Translations under genes and position numbers: made by a program
Notes under the pieces: model-generated
What the model was told of the DNA's origin: nothing
Databases searched by the model: none
What the model saw: the letters and a program-made list of their open reading frames with translations, nothing else
Source of the DNA: Seonamhaeicola sp. S2-3
Lineage (GTDB): Bacteria > Bacteroidota > Bacteroidia > Flavobacteriales > Flavobacteriaceae
Direction of reading: 5' to 3'
Assembly: GCF_001971785.1 (NCBI RefSeq)
Contig: NZ_CP019389.1
Location: forward strand, 445,001-509,000
DNA: 64,000 nucleotides
Shown here: one piece after another, positions 18,524-27,763 of the stretch
Position numbering within the stretch: the first letter of the stretch is position 1
How the letters are laid out: each line of letters opens with the position of its first letter

Positions 18524-19773
18524 AGTATTTCTTCTTCTTCAACTTCAGTTTCAATTGCTTTTATGCGTGTCTTTTTTTTAGCATTTAAGTATTGTTTTAG
18601 AAAGAATAATAAGAAAACGCATAATGCTGCTATGGCTGTTATAATAAACCAAGTATTGTCAAACCCTAATTTTCCAATCATTTGTAGTCCTAAATTATGT
18701 CCAAAAATATGAGCAATAGAGAAGGCTATAGCGTAAAGAGCCATATATTCTCCTTGGTTTCCTTTTTTTGCTCTATCTAAAGCAAACGCATTTGAAAAAG
18801 GGAAGGCTATCATTTCACCAAAAGTCATTAAAAGCATACCAATTACTAATATACCAACCCAATTAGTAAGGTTAAGAATAATAAAACTTAATCCTGTTAA
18901 AATGGCTCCAAAAAGCATTAAACTTGTTTTTTTGAAAGCTGTGTTTTCTAACCATTTTATTAGTGGCATTTCAAATACAAAAATGATAAACCCATTCATA
19001 CCCAATAATAATCCAATTTCCATTTCGCTTAAAGCGTGTACATCTTTGTAATAAATAGGCATTGTAGAGAAGTATTGTAAAAATACCACTCCAAAAAGTG
19101 CCATAGCAACTAGGAAAATAATAAAAGCTTTATCATTGTATGCAGACTTTGGGTTTTTAGTTTTTACTTCATCTAAAGTTTTAGTTAATTTTGGATTAAG
19201 CACATTTATTAATACTAAAGTTGCAGCTATACATGTAATGCCATCAACCCAAAACAATCCTTTATAACTCAAGCTAGTAATAATTAGACCTCCAATGGCA
19301 GGACCTGCTGAAAACCCTAAATTTATTGCTAACCTAATTAGTGTAACAGACCGAGTTTTGTTTTCTGGTTTGCTATAAGCACTTAATGCTACAAACATGG
19401 CAGGTCTAAAAGTATCTGCCACCAACATAACTAAAAATATACCAATGCAAAATGCTAAAAAGGTGCTTAAAAACTGTAATGCAACAAATAAAATACCCGT
19501 GCTAATTAAGCTGTAGCACATTACTTTGTAGTAACCAATTTTATCGGTTAACTTACCGCCTAACCATGAGCCCACAACCGAACCTAAACCAAAAGCACTC
19601 ATAATCCACGCTACATCTGTAACCGAAAATTTTAAACTTTTGGTTAGATATAATGATAAGAATGGAATAACCATGGTGCCTGCTCTATTAATTAATGTAA
19701 TAAGTGCTAACCACCATACTTCTGTTGAGAGTCCTTTAAACGTGTTTACGTAATTGTTCATTAGTGTTTTCAT
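18514..19773 (-). CDS. MFS transporter (drug efflux type)
   Basis: 419 residues with about 12 hydrophobic segments. The loop motif GSWLGGKLTDKIGYYKVM between helices 2 and 3 is MFS motif A. Inner membrane exporter driven by a cation gradient; the fold resembles DHA1-type multidrug exporters. First gene of a three-gene operon. The 280 nt before it hold a short leader ORF, a terminator hairpin and a second small hairpin, suggesting transcription attenuation. Confidence 0.88.
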   Translation of the reverse strand: MKTLMNNYVNTFKGLSTEVWWLALITLINRAGTMVIPFLSLYLTKSLKFSVTDVAWIMSAFGLGSVVGSWLGGKLTDKIGYYKVMCYSLISTGILFVALQFLSTFLAFCIGIFLVMLVADTFRPAMFVALSAYSKPENKTRSVTLIRLAINLGFSAGPAIGGLIITSLSYKGLFWVDGITCIAATLVLINVLNPKLTKTLDEVKTKNPKSAYNDKAFIIFLVAMALFGVVFLQYFSTMPIYYKDVHALSEMEIGLLLGMNGFIIFVFEMPLIKWLENTAFKKTSLMLFGAILTGLSFIILNLTNWVGILVIGMLLMTFGEMIAFPFSNAFALDRAKKGNQGEYMALYAIAFSIAHIFGHNLGLQMIGKLGFDNTWFIITAIAALCVFLLFFLKQYLNAKKKTRIKAIETEVEEEEILWI

Positions 19774-19815
19774 GAGTTCTAATTTTCTAAGTCATAAATA
19801 ATAGATTTAATTAAA

Positions 19816-19832
19816 TAGTTGATTATCAACTA
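19816..19832 (-). promoter_or_regulatory. Second hairpin between the attenuator and the MFS gene
   Basis: TAGTTGA/TCAACTA 7-bp stem around TTA, between the terminator and the MFS start. Role unknown; it may help stop upstream structures or protect the mRNA. Confidence 0.4.
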
Positions 19833-19843
19833 AAAATAAAAAA

Positions 19844-19861
19844 TCCGACTGAGTAGTCGGA
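19844..19861 (-). terminator. Intrinsic terminator (probable attenuator) ahead of the MFS operon
   Basis: TCCGACT/AGTCGGA stem with 4-nt loop, extended by five A on one side and T run on the other, so it is bidirectional. On the minus strand it lies after the leader ORF and 71 nt before the MFS start codon. Confidence 0.8.
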
Positions 19862-19892
19862 CTTTTTAATATTGTAATATTTTATGTCAATA

Positions 19893-19979
19893 TCACCACA
19901 ATATATAATAAGCCCAACATGATCTTCCGGTTAGGGAAGTCATCCACTGCTTCTTACAAATCATGACAATACGTCTCAT
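19893..19979 (-). CDS. Putative 28-codon leader peptide of the MFS operon
   Basis: ORF from ATG at 19979 to TGA at 19895-19893. It begins MRRIVMICKK and ends CWAYYILW, with three Trp and two Tyr. It overlaps a good hairpin (ATGACTTCC against GGAAGATCAT, loop CTAACC), so ribosome position could alter folding. The terminator follows 31 nt later and the MFS gene after that. No coding proof exists beyond the start, stop and layout; the transcript could instead be a small structured RNA. Confidence 0.45.
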   Translation of the reverse strand: MRRIVMICKKQWMTSLTGRSCWAYYILW

Positions 19980-19999
19980 TTTTAATTCTTTTGAAGCAC

Positions 20000-20007
20000 C
20001 AAAGCTA
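20000..20007 (-). promoter_or_regulatory. Bacteroidota -7 box for the leader transcript
   Basis: Reads TAGCTTTG on the minus strand, matching TAnnTTTG, 20 nt before the leader ATG. No -33 TTG is clear. Confidence 0.5.
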
Positions 20008-20056
20008 AATAAAATATTTGTAAGTTGTATTTTTGAAATGAAAAAAAAATAAATTA

Positions 20057-20662
20057 ATGAGAAACTTACTTCTGTTTTTACTGTTAATTAATACAGTTTG
20101 TTGTGCTCAAGATAAAAAGCCAATACAAGGTGAAACTGAATTTCAAAGAGAAATGAATGCACAGTTTAAAGATGCAACAAAATCTCCTTTAACAGAAAAA
20201 GACCGTAAGCATTTTACAGGCTTAGATTTTTTTAAGTTTGATTCTGCATATGTAGTAACAGCTCAATTTAAAAGAACGCCTAATGAAAAGCCTTTTAAAA
20301 TGAAAACTACTACCAATAGAAGATCTACATATGTGAAATATGGCGAACTTTATTTTACATTAAAAGGGAAAGATTTAAAGCTAAATGTTTATCAAAACCT
20401 AGGTTTAATTGAAGAAGATGGTTACGAAGATTATTTGTTTTTACCTTTTTTAGATGAAACAAATGGAGAGGAAAGTTACGGAGGAGGTAGGTATGTTGAT
20501 GCTAAAATACCAACGGGTGATACTATGATAATTGACTTTAATGAAGCCTATAATCCTTATTGTGCTTATAATACTAAATATTCTTGCCCTGTTGTTCCTA
20601 GAGAAAACTATTTAAGAGTTAGAATTGAAGCTGGCGTAAAGGCCTTTAAGAAGCACTTATAA
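20057..20662 (+). CDS. DUF1684 family exported protein
   Basis: 201 residues with an N-terminal signal (hydrophobic stretch, TVCCAQD, either lipoprotein or Sec cleavage). The DUF1684 pattern is present: FKDATKSPLTEKDRKHFTGL, RRSTYVKYGELYFTLKGK, YLFLPFLDETNGEESYGGGRY and IDFNEAYNPYCAYNTKYSCPVVPRENYL. Function unknown. Divergent from the leader transcript. A candidate -7 box TATTTTTG lies at 20028-20035. Confidence 0.85.
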   Translation: MRNLLLFLLLINTVCCAQDKKPIQGETEFQREMNAQFKDATKSPLTEKDRKHFTGLDFFKFDSAYVVTAQFKRTPNEKPFKMKTTTNRRSTYVKYGELYFTLKGKDLKLNVYQNLGLIEEDGYEDYLFLPFLDETNGEESYGGGRYVDAKIPTGDTMIIDFNEAYNPYCAYNTKYSCPVVPRENYLRVRIEAGVKAFKKHL

Positions 20663-20737
20663 ATTTTAATTAAATGGCTTTTTAATAATTCTCATTAAAA
20701 GGGAGGGGTTATAGCTTTTTTGAATAAGACTACCTTT

Positions 20738-21103
20738 CTACTTCACCAAAAACATTCCCAAAAACACTGCTAAAAAACCTATTACAAAGCTAACAATTGT
20801 ATAAAGCGCAAAACTTGTAAAATCGCCAGATTTTAAAAACACATGGTTTTCATAGGCAAAGGTTGAAAAAGTTGTAAAACCACCACAAAACCCCGTAGCC
20901 AATAACAATGTTTGACTTTGGTTTAATGAATTATTTTTAGCAGCTAAACCCAAAATAATACCAATAAGCAAACTACCCAAAATATTAGCAGCAAAAGTAC
21001 CATAAGGTATTCCTGTTTGGCTGCTGTTTAAATATTTGCCAATAATGTAACGTAATACACTACCAAAACCACCACCAACAAAAACCAATAATAAATGTTT
21101 CAT
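20738..21103 (-). CDS. crcB: Fluoride ion channel/exporter
   Basis: 121 residues with four hydrophobic segments. The signature GFCGGFTTFSTFAYE near residues 71-85 and the start LLVFVGGGFGSVLRYIIG are typical. It forms a dual-topology dimer that exports fluoride. It follows the SRPBCC gene by 3 nt on the same strand. I saw no fluoride riboswitch upstream of the pair. Confidence 0.93.
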   Translation of the reverse strand: MKHLLLVFVGGGFGSVLRYIIGKYLNSSQTGIPYGTFAANILGSLLIGIILGLAAKNNSLNQSQTLLLATGFCGGFTTFSTFAYENHVFLKSGDFTSFALYTIVSFVIGFLAVFLGMFLVK

Positions 21104-21106
21104 AGA

Positions 21107-22126
21107 CTATTTAAGAGGAATGTATATTTCTGTAATCCAATCTGCTGGATTTGGGAAATTTCCAGGGTCATTAGTGTAAATTTCAAAAGGTTTAATGTCA
21201 GACATTTCTAAACCATTTTCAGAGATATGTTTCATAGTTGCTTCCCATGCTTTTGGTAGGTTGGTATAATTTCCTTTTAAAGTAGTTTTTAAAGCTTTTG
21301 TTTTGGGTATGTAACCACAAAGTATTTCACTACCATTTTCAACAGTAACTTTGCTCATAATAGGTATAGCGTTACTCATAATAATATTTCCGTTTTCGGT
21401 ATTCATTTCATTATAAATAGTGAAAGGCATACCGTTGGCAACAATATTATTTTTTGACATATAGCTCATAATTTCACCATATTGTTTCCCCATTATTTGG
21501 CTAATATTAGTACCAGTTGCAGATGTGGTTTTGTACATATAAAAACCACCTCCATATTCTGTTATACCATCAATATTTATAGAAAAAGCTTTTAAACGTA
21601 ATTGAACTATACTATCTAGTTTTTCTAAACTACGCTCATAATGTGGACCTATTTGTTTGTCCATGCCACCAGTAAAAGTAGCAAAAGCTTTAAAACCAAA
21701 AGGGAGGTCTTTTCCAGAAATTTTCCAAGTTACATCGGTTGCCCCATCATCAGTACGTTTAAATTCCCATGAAACATCAGATTTTGGAAACTCTGCAAAT
21801 TGCATTTCTTGTGTAATAGTAGTGTTGAGTATGGTTTCTATAGTAGTCATGGTACCAATTCCGTCTTTGTCTTCCCAAGAATAAGAACCACCTACACCTC
21901 TAGTTTTTTCACCATAGGTAAGTTTCATTTCAGGATTTTCTTCAACCCAAGAAGACCATTTTTCCCAATTTTTAAAGTCTATTACATTAGAGTAAATAAC
22001 TGGCGCTGGAGCTTTAATAGTTCTAGTCCTGCTAACTTCAAAAGAGTTTGGCTGTACTGCAATATATATAGCTGTACCTATAATGATAATGAGCAAAAGG
22101 AATAAAATGTATTTAAAGGCTTTCAT
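21107..22126 (-). CDS. SRPBCC (polyketide cyclase-like) plus GyrI-like effector-binding protein
   Basis: 339 residues. An N-terminal membrane helix (about 5-25) anchors it. Residues 30-175 resemble an SRPBCC lipid/ligand-binding domain (TIKAPAPVIYSNVIDFKNWEKWSSW). The rest resembles a GyrI-like/SOUL ligand domain ending PADWITEIYIPLK. Ligand unknown. Probably cotranscribed with crcB. No DNA-binding region is present. Confidence 0.75.
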   Translation of the reverse strand: MKAFKYILFLLLIIIIGTAIYIAVQPNSFEVSRTRTIKAPAPVIYSNVIDFKNWEKWSSWVEENPEMKLTYGEKTRGVGGSYSWEDKDGIGTMTTIETILNTTITQEMQFAEFPKSDVSWEFKRTDDGATDVTWKISGKDLPFGFKAFATFTGGMDKQIGPHYERSLEKLDSIVQLRLKAFSINIDGITEYGGGFYMYKTTSATGTNISQIMGKQYGEIMSYMSKNNIVANGMPFTIYNEMNTENGNIIMSNAIPIMSKVTVENGSEILCGYIPKTKALKTTLKGNYTNLPKAWEATMKHISENGLEMSDIKPFEIYTNDPGNFPNPADWITEIYIPLK

Positions 22127-22316
22127 TCGTAAGAGGGTTTTGGTGAGTTTGATGAATCAAAGATAATCATTTTTCATTTCGGTTAATAAATTATTACATT
22201 TGCTAATCTTCAAATTAGGATTTTGTGTTAAATTAAGATTTATCGTTTTAAATAATAATCAAAATCTTGTATTTGACAGTTTATTAAAAGAATTACAAAA
22301 CAATTAAACTTTCAAA

Positions 22317-24356
22317 ATGAAACTAAAATTTTTTCTAAGTGTAGTGTTAATTTCTGTTGTTTTATTTGGTTGTGTTGATGGCAAACCTGAAAAAACCAAT
22401 GAAACCTCTGAAATTGTGGAAACTGAAAAGTTCAATTATAATGTTGAGCAGTTTGCAGATTTAAAGATTTTAAGATATCAAATTCCGGGTTGGGATAAAC
22501 TAACTTTAAAGGAGCAAAAGTTGGTGTACTATTTAACCCAAGCAGGATTATCTGGTAGAGATATTATTTGGGATCAAAACTACCGTCATAATTTAACTAT
22601 TAGAAAAGCACTTGAAAATATTTATACTAATTACAAAGGCGATAAAACTTCTGATGATTGGAAAGCTTTTGAGGTATATTTAAAGCGTGTATGGTTTAGT
22701 AATGGCATTCATCATCATTATTCAAATGATAAGATTAAACCAGAATTTTCTGCAGATTATTTAAAAGAATTATTAACACAAACTAATACGGTTTTAGAAG
22801 GTGAGCCTTTTGATGTTATCTTTAATGATGTCGATTCTAAAAAAGTAAACAAGAAAAAAGGCATTGATAACATAGCAGAATCTGCTGTTAATTTTTACGG
22901 ACCTAATGTTACTAATAAAGATGTTCAAAATTTTTATAAAACTAAAGTGTCTCCAGACCCAAATAAACCCTTGTCTTTTGGGTTAAACTCTCAGTTAGTA
23001 AAAGAAAATGGTGTGGTAAAAGAACGCGTTTATAAATCTGGCGGGCTTTATGGAAGTGCTATTGATGAGATAGTTAAATGGTTAGAACTTGCCAAAGGTG
23101 TTGCCGAAAATGAAGCACAAGCCAATGCGCTTGGGGTATTAATTGAGTATTATAAAACTGGAGATTTACAAACTTGGGATGACTATAATGTAGCTTGGAC
23201 AAAAGCCACAGAAGGCAATATTGACTATATAAACAGTTTTATTGAAGTTTATAACGACCCACTAGGCTACAGAGGTTCTTATGAAACTATAGTGCAAATA
23301 AATGATTTTGATATGTCTCAAAAAATGAAAGTATTATCAGATAACGCACAATGGTTTGAAGATAATTCTTCTATAATGGATAAACATAAAAAAGAAAATG
23401 TTGTAGGGGTAACTTATAAAGTTGTTAATGTTGCTGGTGAAGCTGGAGATGCATCTCCAAGTACACCAATAGGTGTTAATTTACCTAATGCCAACTGGAT
23501 TCGTGCAAATGTAGGTAGTAAATCTGTTTCTTTAGGAAACATTGTCCATGCTTATAACAACGCAGGAAGTACAGGACGTTTAAAAGAATTTGTTCATGAT
23601 GAAGAAGAATTGCAGTTAGAAGAAAAGTATGGGCAATTAGCTGATAAACTTCACACAGCATTGCATGAAGTAATAGGTCATGCTTCAGGAAAAATAAACC
23701 CAGGTGTTGGCACTGTAAATGAAACACTTAAAAATTATAGATCTACTTTAGAGGAAGGTAGAGCAGATTTAGTAGCATTATATTATTTATATGATAGCAA
23801 ATTACAAGAGCTAGGACTTGTTGATGATTGGAAATCTGTAGGAAAAGCAGCTTACGATGGTTACATAAGAAATGGCTTAATGATGCAATTAATTCGTTTA
23901 AATTTAGGCGATGATGTTGAAGAAGCACATATGCGTAACAGACAGTGGGTAAGTGCATGGGTTTATGAAAAAGGAAAAGCAGACAACGTTATTGAAAAAG
24001 TAACACGCAATGGTAAAACCTATTTTAACATAACCAATTATGAAAAACTACGTGAACTTTTTGGCGATTTATTACGTGAAACACAGCGTATAAAATCTGA
24101 AGGTGATTACGAAGCTGTAGAAGCTTTGGTAGAAGGTTACGGCGTAAAAGTAGACCAAGCTATTCATGCCGAAGTTTTAGAACGTAATAAGCAATTTAAG
24201 TCAGCTCCATACTCAGGTTTTGTTAACCCTGTTTTAGTACCAGAAACTAATGAAGCTGGCGAGATTACAACTATTAAAGTAACACAGCCAAAAACATTTG
24301 CAGAACAAATGCTGTATTACAGTAAAAACTATAATTTTTTACCAGAGGTAAATTAA
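22317..24356 (+). CDS. Dipeptidyl-peptidase III family zinc peptidase (M49), lipoprotein
   Basis: 679 residues with a lipoprotein signal (FGC, Cys19). Zinc motif HEVIGH at 450-455 and the third ligand region EEGRAD at 479-484 match the M49 HExxGH/EExRAD pattern. Such enzymes remove dipeptides from peptide N termini. The lipid anchor implies periplasmic or outer-membrane placement, as in other Bacteroidota M49 enzymes. Stand-alone gene followed by a terminator. Confidence 0.9.
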   Translation: MKLKFFLSVVLISVVLFGCVDGKPEKTNETSEIVETEKFNYNVEQFADLKILRYQIPGWDKLTLKEQKLVYYLTQAGLSGRDIIWDQNYRHNLTIRKALENIYTNYKGDKTSDDWKAFEVYLKRVWFSNGIHHHYSNDKIKPEFSADYLKELLTQTNTVLEGEPFDVIFNDVDSKKVNKKKGIDNIAESAVNFYGPNVTNKDVQNFYKTKVSPDPNKPLSFGLNSQLVKENGVVKERVYKSGGLYGSAIDEIVKWLELAKGVAENEAQANALGVLIEYYKTGDLQTWDDYNVAWTKATEGNIDYINSFIEVYNDPLGYRGSYETIVQINDFDMSQKMKVLSDNAQWFEDNSSIMDKHKKENVVGVTYKVVNVAGEAGDASPSTPIGVNLPNANWIRANVGSKSVSLGNIVHAYNNAGSTGRLKEFVHDEEELQLEEKYGQLADKLHTALHEVIGHASGKINPGVGTVNETLKNYRSTLEEGRADLVALYYLYDSKLQELGLVDDWKSVGKAAYDGYIRNGLMMQLIRLNLGDDVEEAHMRNRQWVSAWVYEKGKADNVIEKVTRNGKTYFNITNYEKLRELFGDLLRETQRIKSEGDYEAVEALVEGYGVKVDQAIHAEVLERNKQFKSAPYSGFVNPVLVPETNEAGEITTIKVTQPKTFAEQMLYYSKNYNFLPEVN

Positions 24357-24382
24357 CACTAAAAACCTTTTTTTAAGTTAAA

Positions 24383-24408
24383 ACAGAATCTTGTTTTCAA
24401 GGTTCTGT
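24383..24408 (+). terminator. Terminator after the M49 peptidase
   Basis: ACAGAATCTTG / CAAGGTTCTGT stem with loop TTTT, one T-G pair, followed by a run of T. Confidence 0.8.
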
Positions 24409-24602
24409 TTTTTTGTTTACACTAAAAATTAAAAGTAAAATATTAATTACGAGTAGAATAGATATAATTAATAGTGTCTTCATTATATTCAGTTTTATTT
24501 AGTTATTAAATAGATGCTTGGGGTTAAAAAAGGTTGCGTTAATTAACACAATTTATTTATATAACAGTTTTAACTAAATATTTCCTAGTAAGTTAAAGTA
24601 AT

Positions 24603-24788
24603 TTATTTAAAAAAGAATTTAATAGCAGCAATAAAAAGGATAAAAGCAATAAAGGCAATTAACACCCATATACTACCAGCATAAAACCGTTTATGAAGTT
24701 TTAAATCCTTACGGTAAGTAAAACCAATAATAATGGCGAAGGCTATAAAAAATAAAACTCCAAAAATGATTTGACCTTTACTGAACAT
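24603..24788 (-). CDS. Small two-helix membrane protein
   Basis: 61 residues from the ATG at 24788. A longer reading frame exists but would run into the divergent gene, so the later start is chosen. Two hydrophobic segments (about 5-22 and 36-56) are separated by a basic loop TYRKDLKLHKRF. No function recognised. Confidence 0.6.
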   Translation of the reverse strand: MFSKGQIIFGVLFFIAFAIIIGFTYRKDLKLHKRFYAGSIWVLIAFIAFILFIAAIKFFFK

Positions 24789-24839
24789 ATAACTACTTTT
24801 ATGCAAATTAAATAAATTTAGATTAAAGAAAACCAATTT

Positions 24840-25226
24840 ATGCAAGACAAAATAAACGCCGTTAAGGCATTTCATACAGCATTTAAAATAGGCCACAGAG
24901 AAACCCCTAAAGCAAACTTAGGTATAGAAAAAAATGTGTTACGGTATAAGTTGATGAGAGAAGAAAATGAAGAGTATTTAGACGCTGCTAATAATGGTGA
25001 TTTAGTAGAAGTGGCCGATGCCTTAGGAGATATGCTTTATATTTTGTGTGGTACCATAATAGAACATGGTTTACAATATAAAATAGAAGAAGTGTTTGAA
25101 GAAATTCAGCGTAGTAATATGAGTAAGTTAGGAGCAGATGGTGAACCTATTTATAGAGAAGATGGAAAAGTACTTAAAGGGCCTAATTATTTTAAACCCA
25201 ATATTCAATCAATTTTAAATAAATAG
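24840..25226 (+). CDS. MazG-like nucleoside triphosphate pyrophosphohydrolase
   Basis: 128 residues of the all-alpha NTP-PPase fold. The acidic metal-binding motif is LMREENEEYLDAA...LVEVADALGDMLYI, i.e. EExE followed by ExxD. Similar stand-alone proteins are annotated as phosphoribosyl-ATP pyrophosphohydrolase-like or HAD-associated; substrate unknown. It is divergent from the small membrane protein, with 51 nt between starts. Confidence 0.8.
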   Translation: MQDKINAVKAFHTAFKIGHRETPKANLGIEKNVLRYKLMREENEEYLDAANNGDLVEVADALGDMLYILCGTIIEHGLQYKIEEVFEEIQRSNMSKLGADGEPIYREDGKVLKGPNYFKPNIQSILNK

Positions 25227-25279
25227 GTAGTATCTGATAGTAGGCAAGGTAGGGTATCTCACCAAGTGTGTAAAGTGTT

Positions 25280-25303
25280 AAAAGGCGTCTTAGAGTGCCT
25301 TTT
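25280..25303. terminator. Terminator shared by convergent genes
   Basis: AAAAGGC/GCCTTTT around GTCTTAGAGT, followed by T on the + strand. It overlaps the stop of the thioredoxin-like gene. Confidence 0.55.
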
Positions 25304-26402
25304 TTATTATGTATTCTGGATAACTACTTATTTGTTTTTCTACTTTTATACCATAAGTATCATATAGGTTTGAAACCATTAAATCATAGTATTTATAGTG
25401 TATTTGCCAATCATGTAGCTCTTGGCTTAAACCGCTTTTATTGTAAACAATAGGGGTTTCTAAAATACTAGATAGCTTATACATCATGTCTTCTAATGAA
25501 ACATTATCTGCTTTTATCTGAGTATCTCCAATAAGATATTTTTCATTATTTATACCCCAATTAATTTGATGTTTATCCCACAGCATTGCATTGTTAAAAC
25601 TAAACACCAAAACATAACCATTTCCCATAGCTTCTTCTTTAGTCAAATTCAAGCTTTTTAAAATGGTTTTTTCCATATTTTTAAAAGCATTAGAATGATA
25701 CTTAAAGTACATTTTATACTTCTTATTTAAATCAAACCCTATCTTAATTTGATTCTTATTCACTTTATTTGAATAGGCTAAGATATCTTTCAAACTTCCT
25801 GATAGCTCTATATAATCTTGTTTATATTTTATTTGTAAACCATCAACAGCAACACTTTCTAATTCTAAATATTCAAAATCATTAATAGGTTTATAAACGT
25901 TATTGGTTTGAGTATAATTCACGTTATTAACAATAAACATATTGCTAACACTAGCTTTTTTAGTATTCTGTTTTAAAAATTTAGCTACATGATAATCTTT
26001 TAGTTCTGCTGGATGACCTTCCCATAGTTTTTTTCCTGAAGCGTTATATAAAATACCATAGGGCAGACTATTAATTTTATTTTTTTGAAATGTTTCCCCT
26101 TCAAAATCTATAGCAACAGCAAGATTCACCTTATGTCGTTTTATAAATTGTTTTACTAAATCTGGGTTTTCTTGACTTAAAGAAACTATATAAAAATCTT
26201 CAGAATATTGATTTTGAAGTGTTTCTAAATATTTTGAAACATGAATACAAGGCGCACACCAAGTAGCCCAAAAATCTATAAAATAGAGCTTGTTGTAATC
26301 ATTTTTTGCTATGTTAGAATCTCGAATAAATTCTGAAACATGCACTTGCCCCATTGAAACATTAATACTAAATAATATTAAAACAACTATTTTAAACTTC
26401 AC
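25290..26402 (-). CDS. Exported thioredoxin-like protein with a large unknown C-terminal domain
   Basis: 370 residues with a Sec signal (cleavage near SMGQ). Residues 20-145 are a TlpA/thioredoxin domain with active site WCAPC (Cys49, Cys52). Residues 160-370 form a second domain with a KY.MYFKYHSNAFKNMEKTILKSLNL pattern that resembles domains called DUF3738 in other Bacteroidota exported proteins. It probably acts in periplasmic disulfide reduction or exchange. Alone on its strand. Confidence 0.75.
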   Translation of the reverse strand: MKFKIVVLILFSINVSMGQVHVSEFIRDSNIAKNDYNKLYFIDFWATWCAPCIHVSKYLETLQNQYSEDFYIVSLSQENPDLVKQFIKRHKVNLAVAIDFEGETFQKNKINSLPYGILYNASGKKLWEGHPAELKDYHVAKFLKQNTKKASVSNMFIVNNVNYTQTNNVYKPINDFEYLELESVAVDGLQIKYKQDYIELSGSLKDILAYSNKVNKNQIKIGFDLNKKYKMYFKYHSNAFKNMEKTILKSLNLTKEEAMGNGYVLVFSFNNAMLWDKHQINWGINNEKYLIGDTQIKADNVSLEDMMYKLSSILETPIVYNKSGLSQELHDWQIHYKYYDLMVSNLYDTYGIKVEKQISSYPEYIIKKAL

Positions 26403-26621
26403 TTTTTTACATTTAATACAAGTATAACAAATATTATGCTAAAAAATTATTCACATTAATAAACCATAGGTAATTTAATTATAAAGTGACTTTAATTGTT
26501 ATTTTGTGTCATAAAAACAAATAAAAAACAATTACTAAAACACAGTCAAATAACAACTTAACACATCTTTATTTTTATCTATAAATCACTTTTTAATTTA
26601 TATATTTAACCAAAAAATATT

Positions 26622-27326
26622 ATGACCCGAAAACTCTTAACCTTATTGTTAATTTTCAATCTTACTGCATGTGCAGAGTTACAACAAGTAATAAACGAAT
26701 TACCTCAAAGCAATACCATTGGTAATACTGAAATTGCTTCTGGATTAAGACAAGCTCTAGACTTAGGAATTGAAAAGCAAGTAACCAAACTTACCCAAGA
26801 AGATGGTTTTTATAAAAACGAATTGGTGAAAATTTTATTACCAGAAGAACTTCAAAAGGTTGATAAAACGCTACGTGATATTGGCTTAAGTAAATTAGCT
26901 GACGAAGGGTTAAAAGTATTAAATAGAGCTGCCGAAGATGCTGTTAAAGAAGCTACCCCAATTTTTGTTGATGCCGTAAAAGAAATAACATTTGCCGATG
27001 CTAAAAATATTTTATTAGGAAATGATGATGCAGCTACACAGTATTTAACAACTAAAACTGAAACCGCTTTATATGCTAAATTTAATCCTGTAATTAAAAA
27101 CTCATTTTCTAAAGTTGGTGCAGACACTATTTGGAATAACTTAATAACAAAGTACAATAGTATACCACTTACAAATGATGTAAACCCAGACTTAACAGAT
27201 TATGTTACCAAAGAAGCACTTAAAGGTGTTTATACAATGATTGCTATAGAAGAACAAGAAATTAGAAATAAAGTTTCATCTAGAACTACAGATTTACTTA
27301 AAAAAGTATTTGCTCTACAAGACTAG
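26622..27326 (+). CDS. DUF4197 lipoprotein
   Basis: 234 residues with a lipoprotein signal (LTAC, Cys17). The DUF4197 pattern is clear: IASGLRQALDLGIEKQVTKL, IFVDAVKEITFADAKNILLGNDDAATQYL and TDYVTKEALKGVYTMIAIEEQEIR near the end. Helical and periplasmic; function unknown. Followed by a strong terminator. Confidence 0.88.
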   Translation: MTRKLLTLLLIFNLTACAELQQVINELPQSNTIGNTEIASGLRQALDLGIEKQVTKLTQEDGFYKNELVKILLPEELQKVDKTLRDIGLSKLADEGLKVLNRAAEDAVKEATPIFVDAVKEITFADAKNILLGNDDAATQYLTTKTETALYAKFNPVIKNSFSKVGADTIWNNLITKYNSIPLTNDVNPDLTDYVTKEALKGVYTMIAIEEQEIRNKVSSRTTDLLKKVFALQD

Positions 27327-27355
27327 TATACAACACATATATTCTATTAAAAATA

Positions 27356-27382
27356 AAGCCGAATACTCAAACTATTCGGCTT
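27356..27382 (+). terminator. Terminator after the DUF4197 gene
   Basis: 10-bp perfect stem AAGCCGAATA/TATTCGGCTT, loop CTCAAAC, then T run. Confidence 0.9.
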
Positions 27383-27487
27383 TTTCATTTATAATAAAAA
27401 TAATTACTAGCATACAAACTAAGCAGAAAAAAAATTTGAATAACAAAATAAAAAACGTATATTTAAGTTCTTGATATTAAGTTTTTT

Positions 27488-27685
27488 ATGGAAAAATCAA
27501 TACTCATAAAACATCAAAAAAATGCTTTAAAAAGGCGTTACAAAGAACTTATAGAGCAAGCCTATAATTTTAGGCAGACAGACTCTGCTTTAAGTGATAT
27601 TTCTGAGTATAGAGCAATTAAACTTCTTCATAAAATAAATAAACTAAATTATTTATCTAGAGATTCTGTTCAATTAGTATCTTAA
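27488..27685 (+). CDS. Small helical protein resembling the Lacal_2735 family
   Basis: 65 residues. The core RRYKELIEQAYNFRQTDSALSDISEYRAIKLLHKINKL resembles the short Lacal_2735-type coiled-coil proteins common in Flavobacteriaceae; this is by eye. No signal or membrane segment. Confidence 0.55.
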   Translation: MEKSILIKHQKNALKRRYKELIEQAYNFRQTDSALSDISEYRAIKLLHKINKLNYLSRDSVQLVS

Positions 27686-27763
27686 CGTTAGCAATTTTTT
27701 AACTTTTTTCTTACATCCAAATCACATCTTTTCTCGTACTTTATAGTATAAAAAAGAAATGTT

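Noticed and set aside
19836-20007. 6S or other stand-alone small RNA
   Set aside because: I could not fit the long closed hairpin with central bulge typical of 6S RNA; the ORF and terminator order fits an attenuator better, but it is not excluded.
21107-22316. Fluoride riboswitch for crcB
   Set aside because: No recognisable pseudoknot consensus upstream of either gene of the pair.
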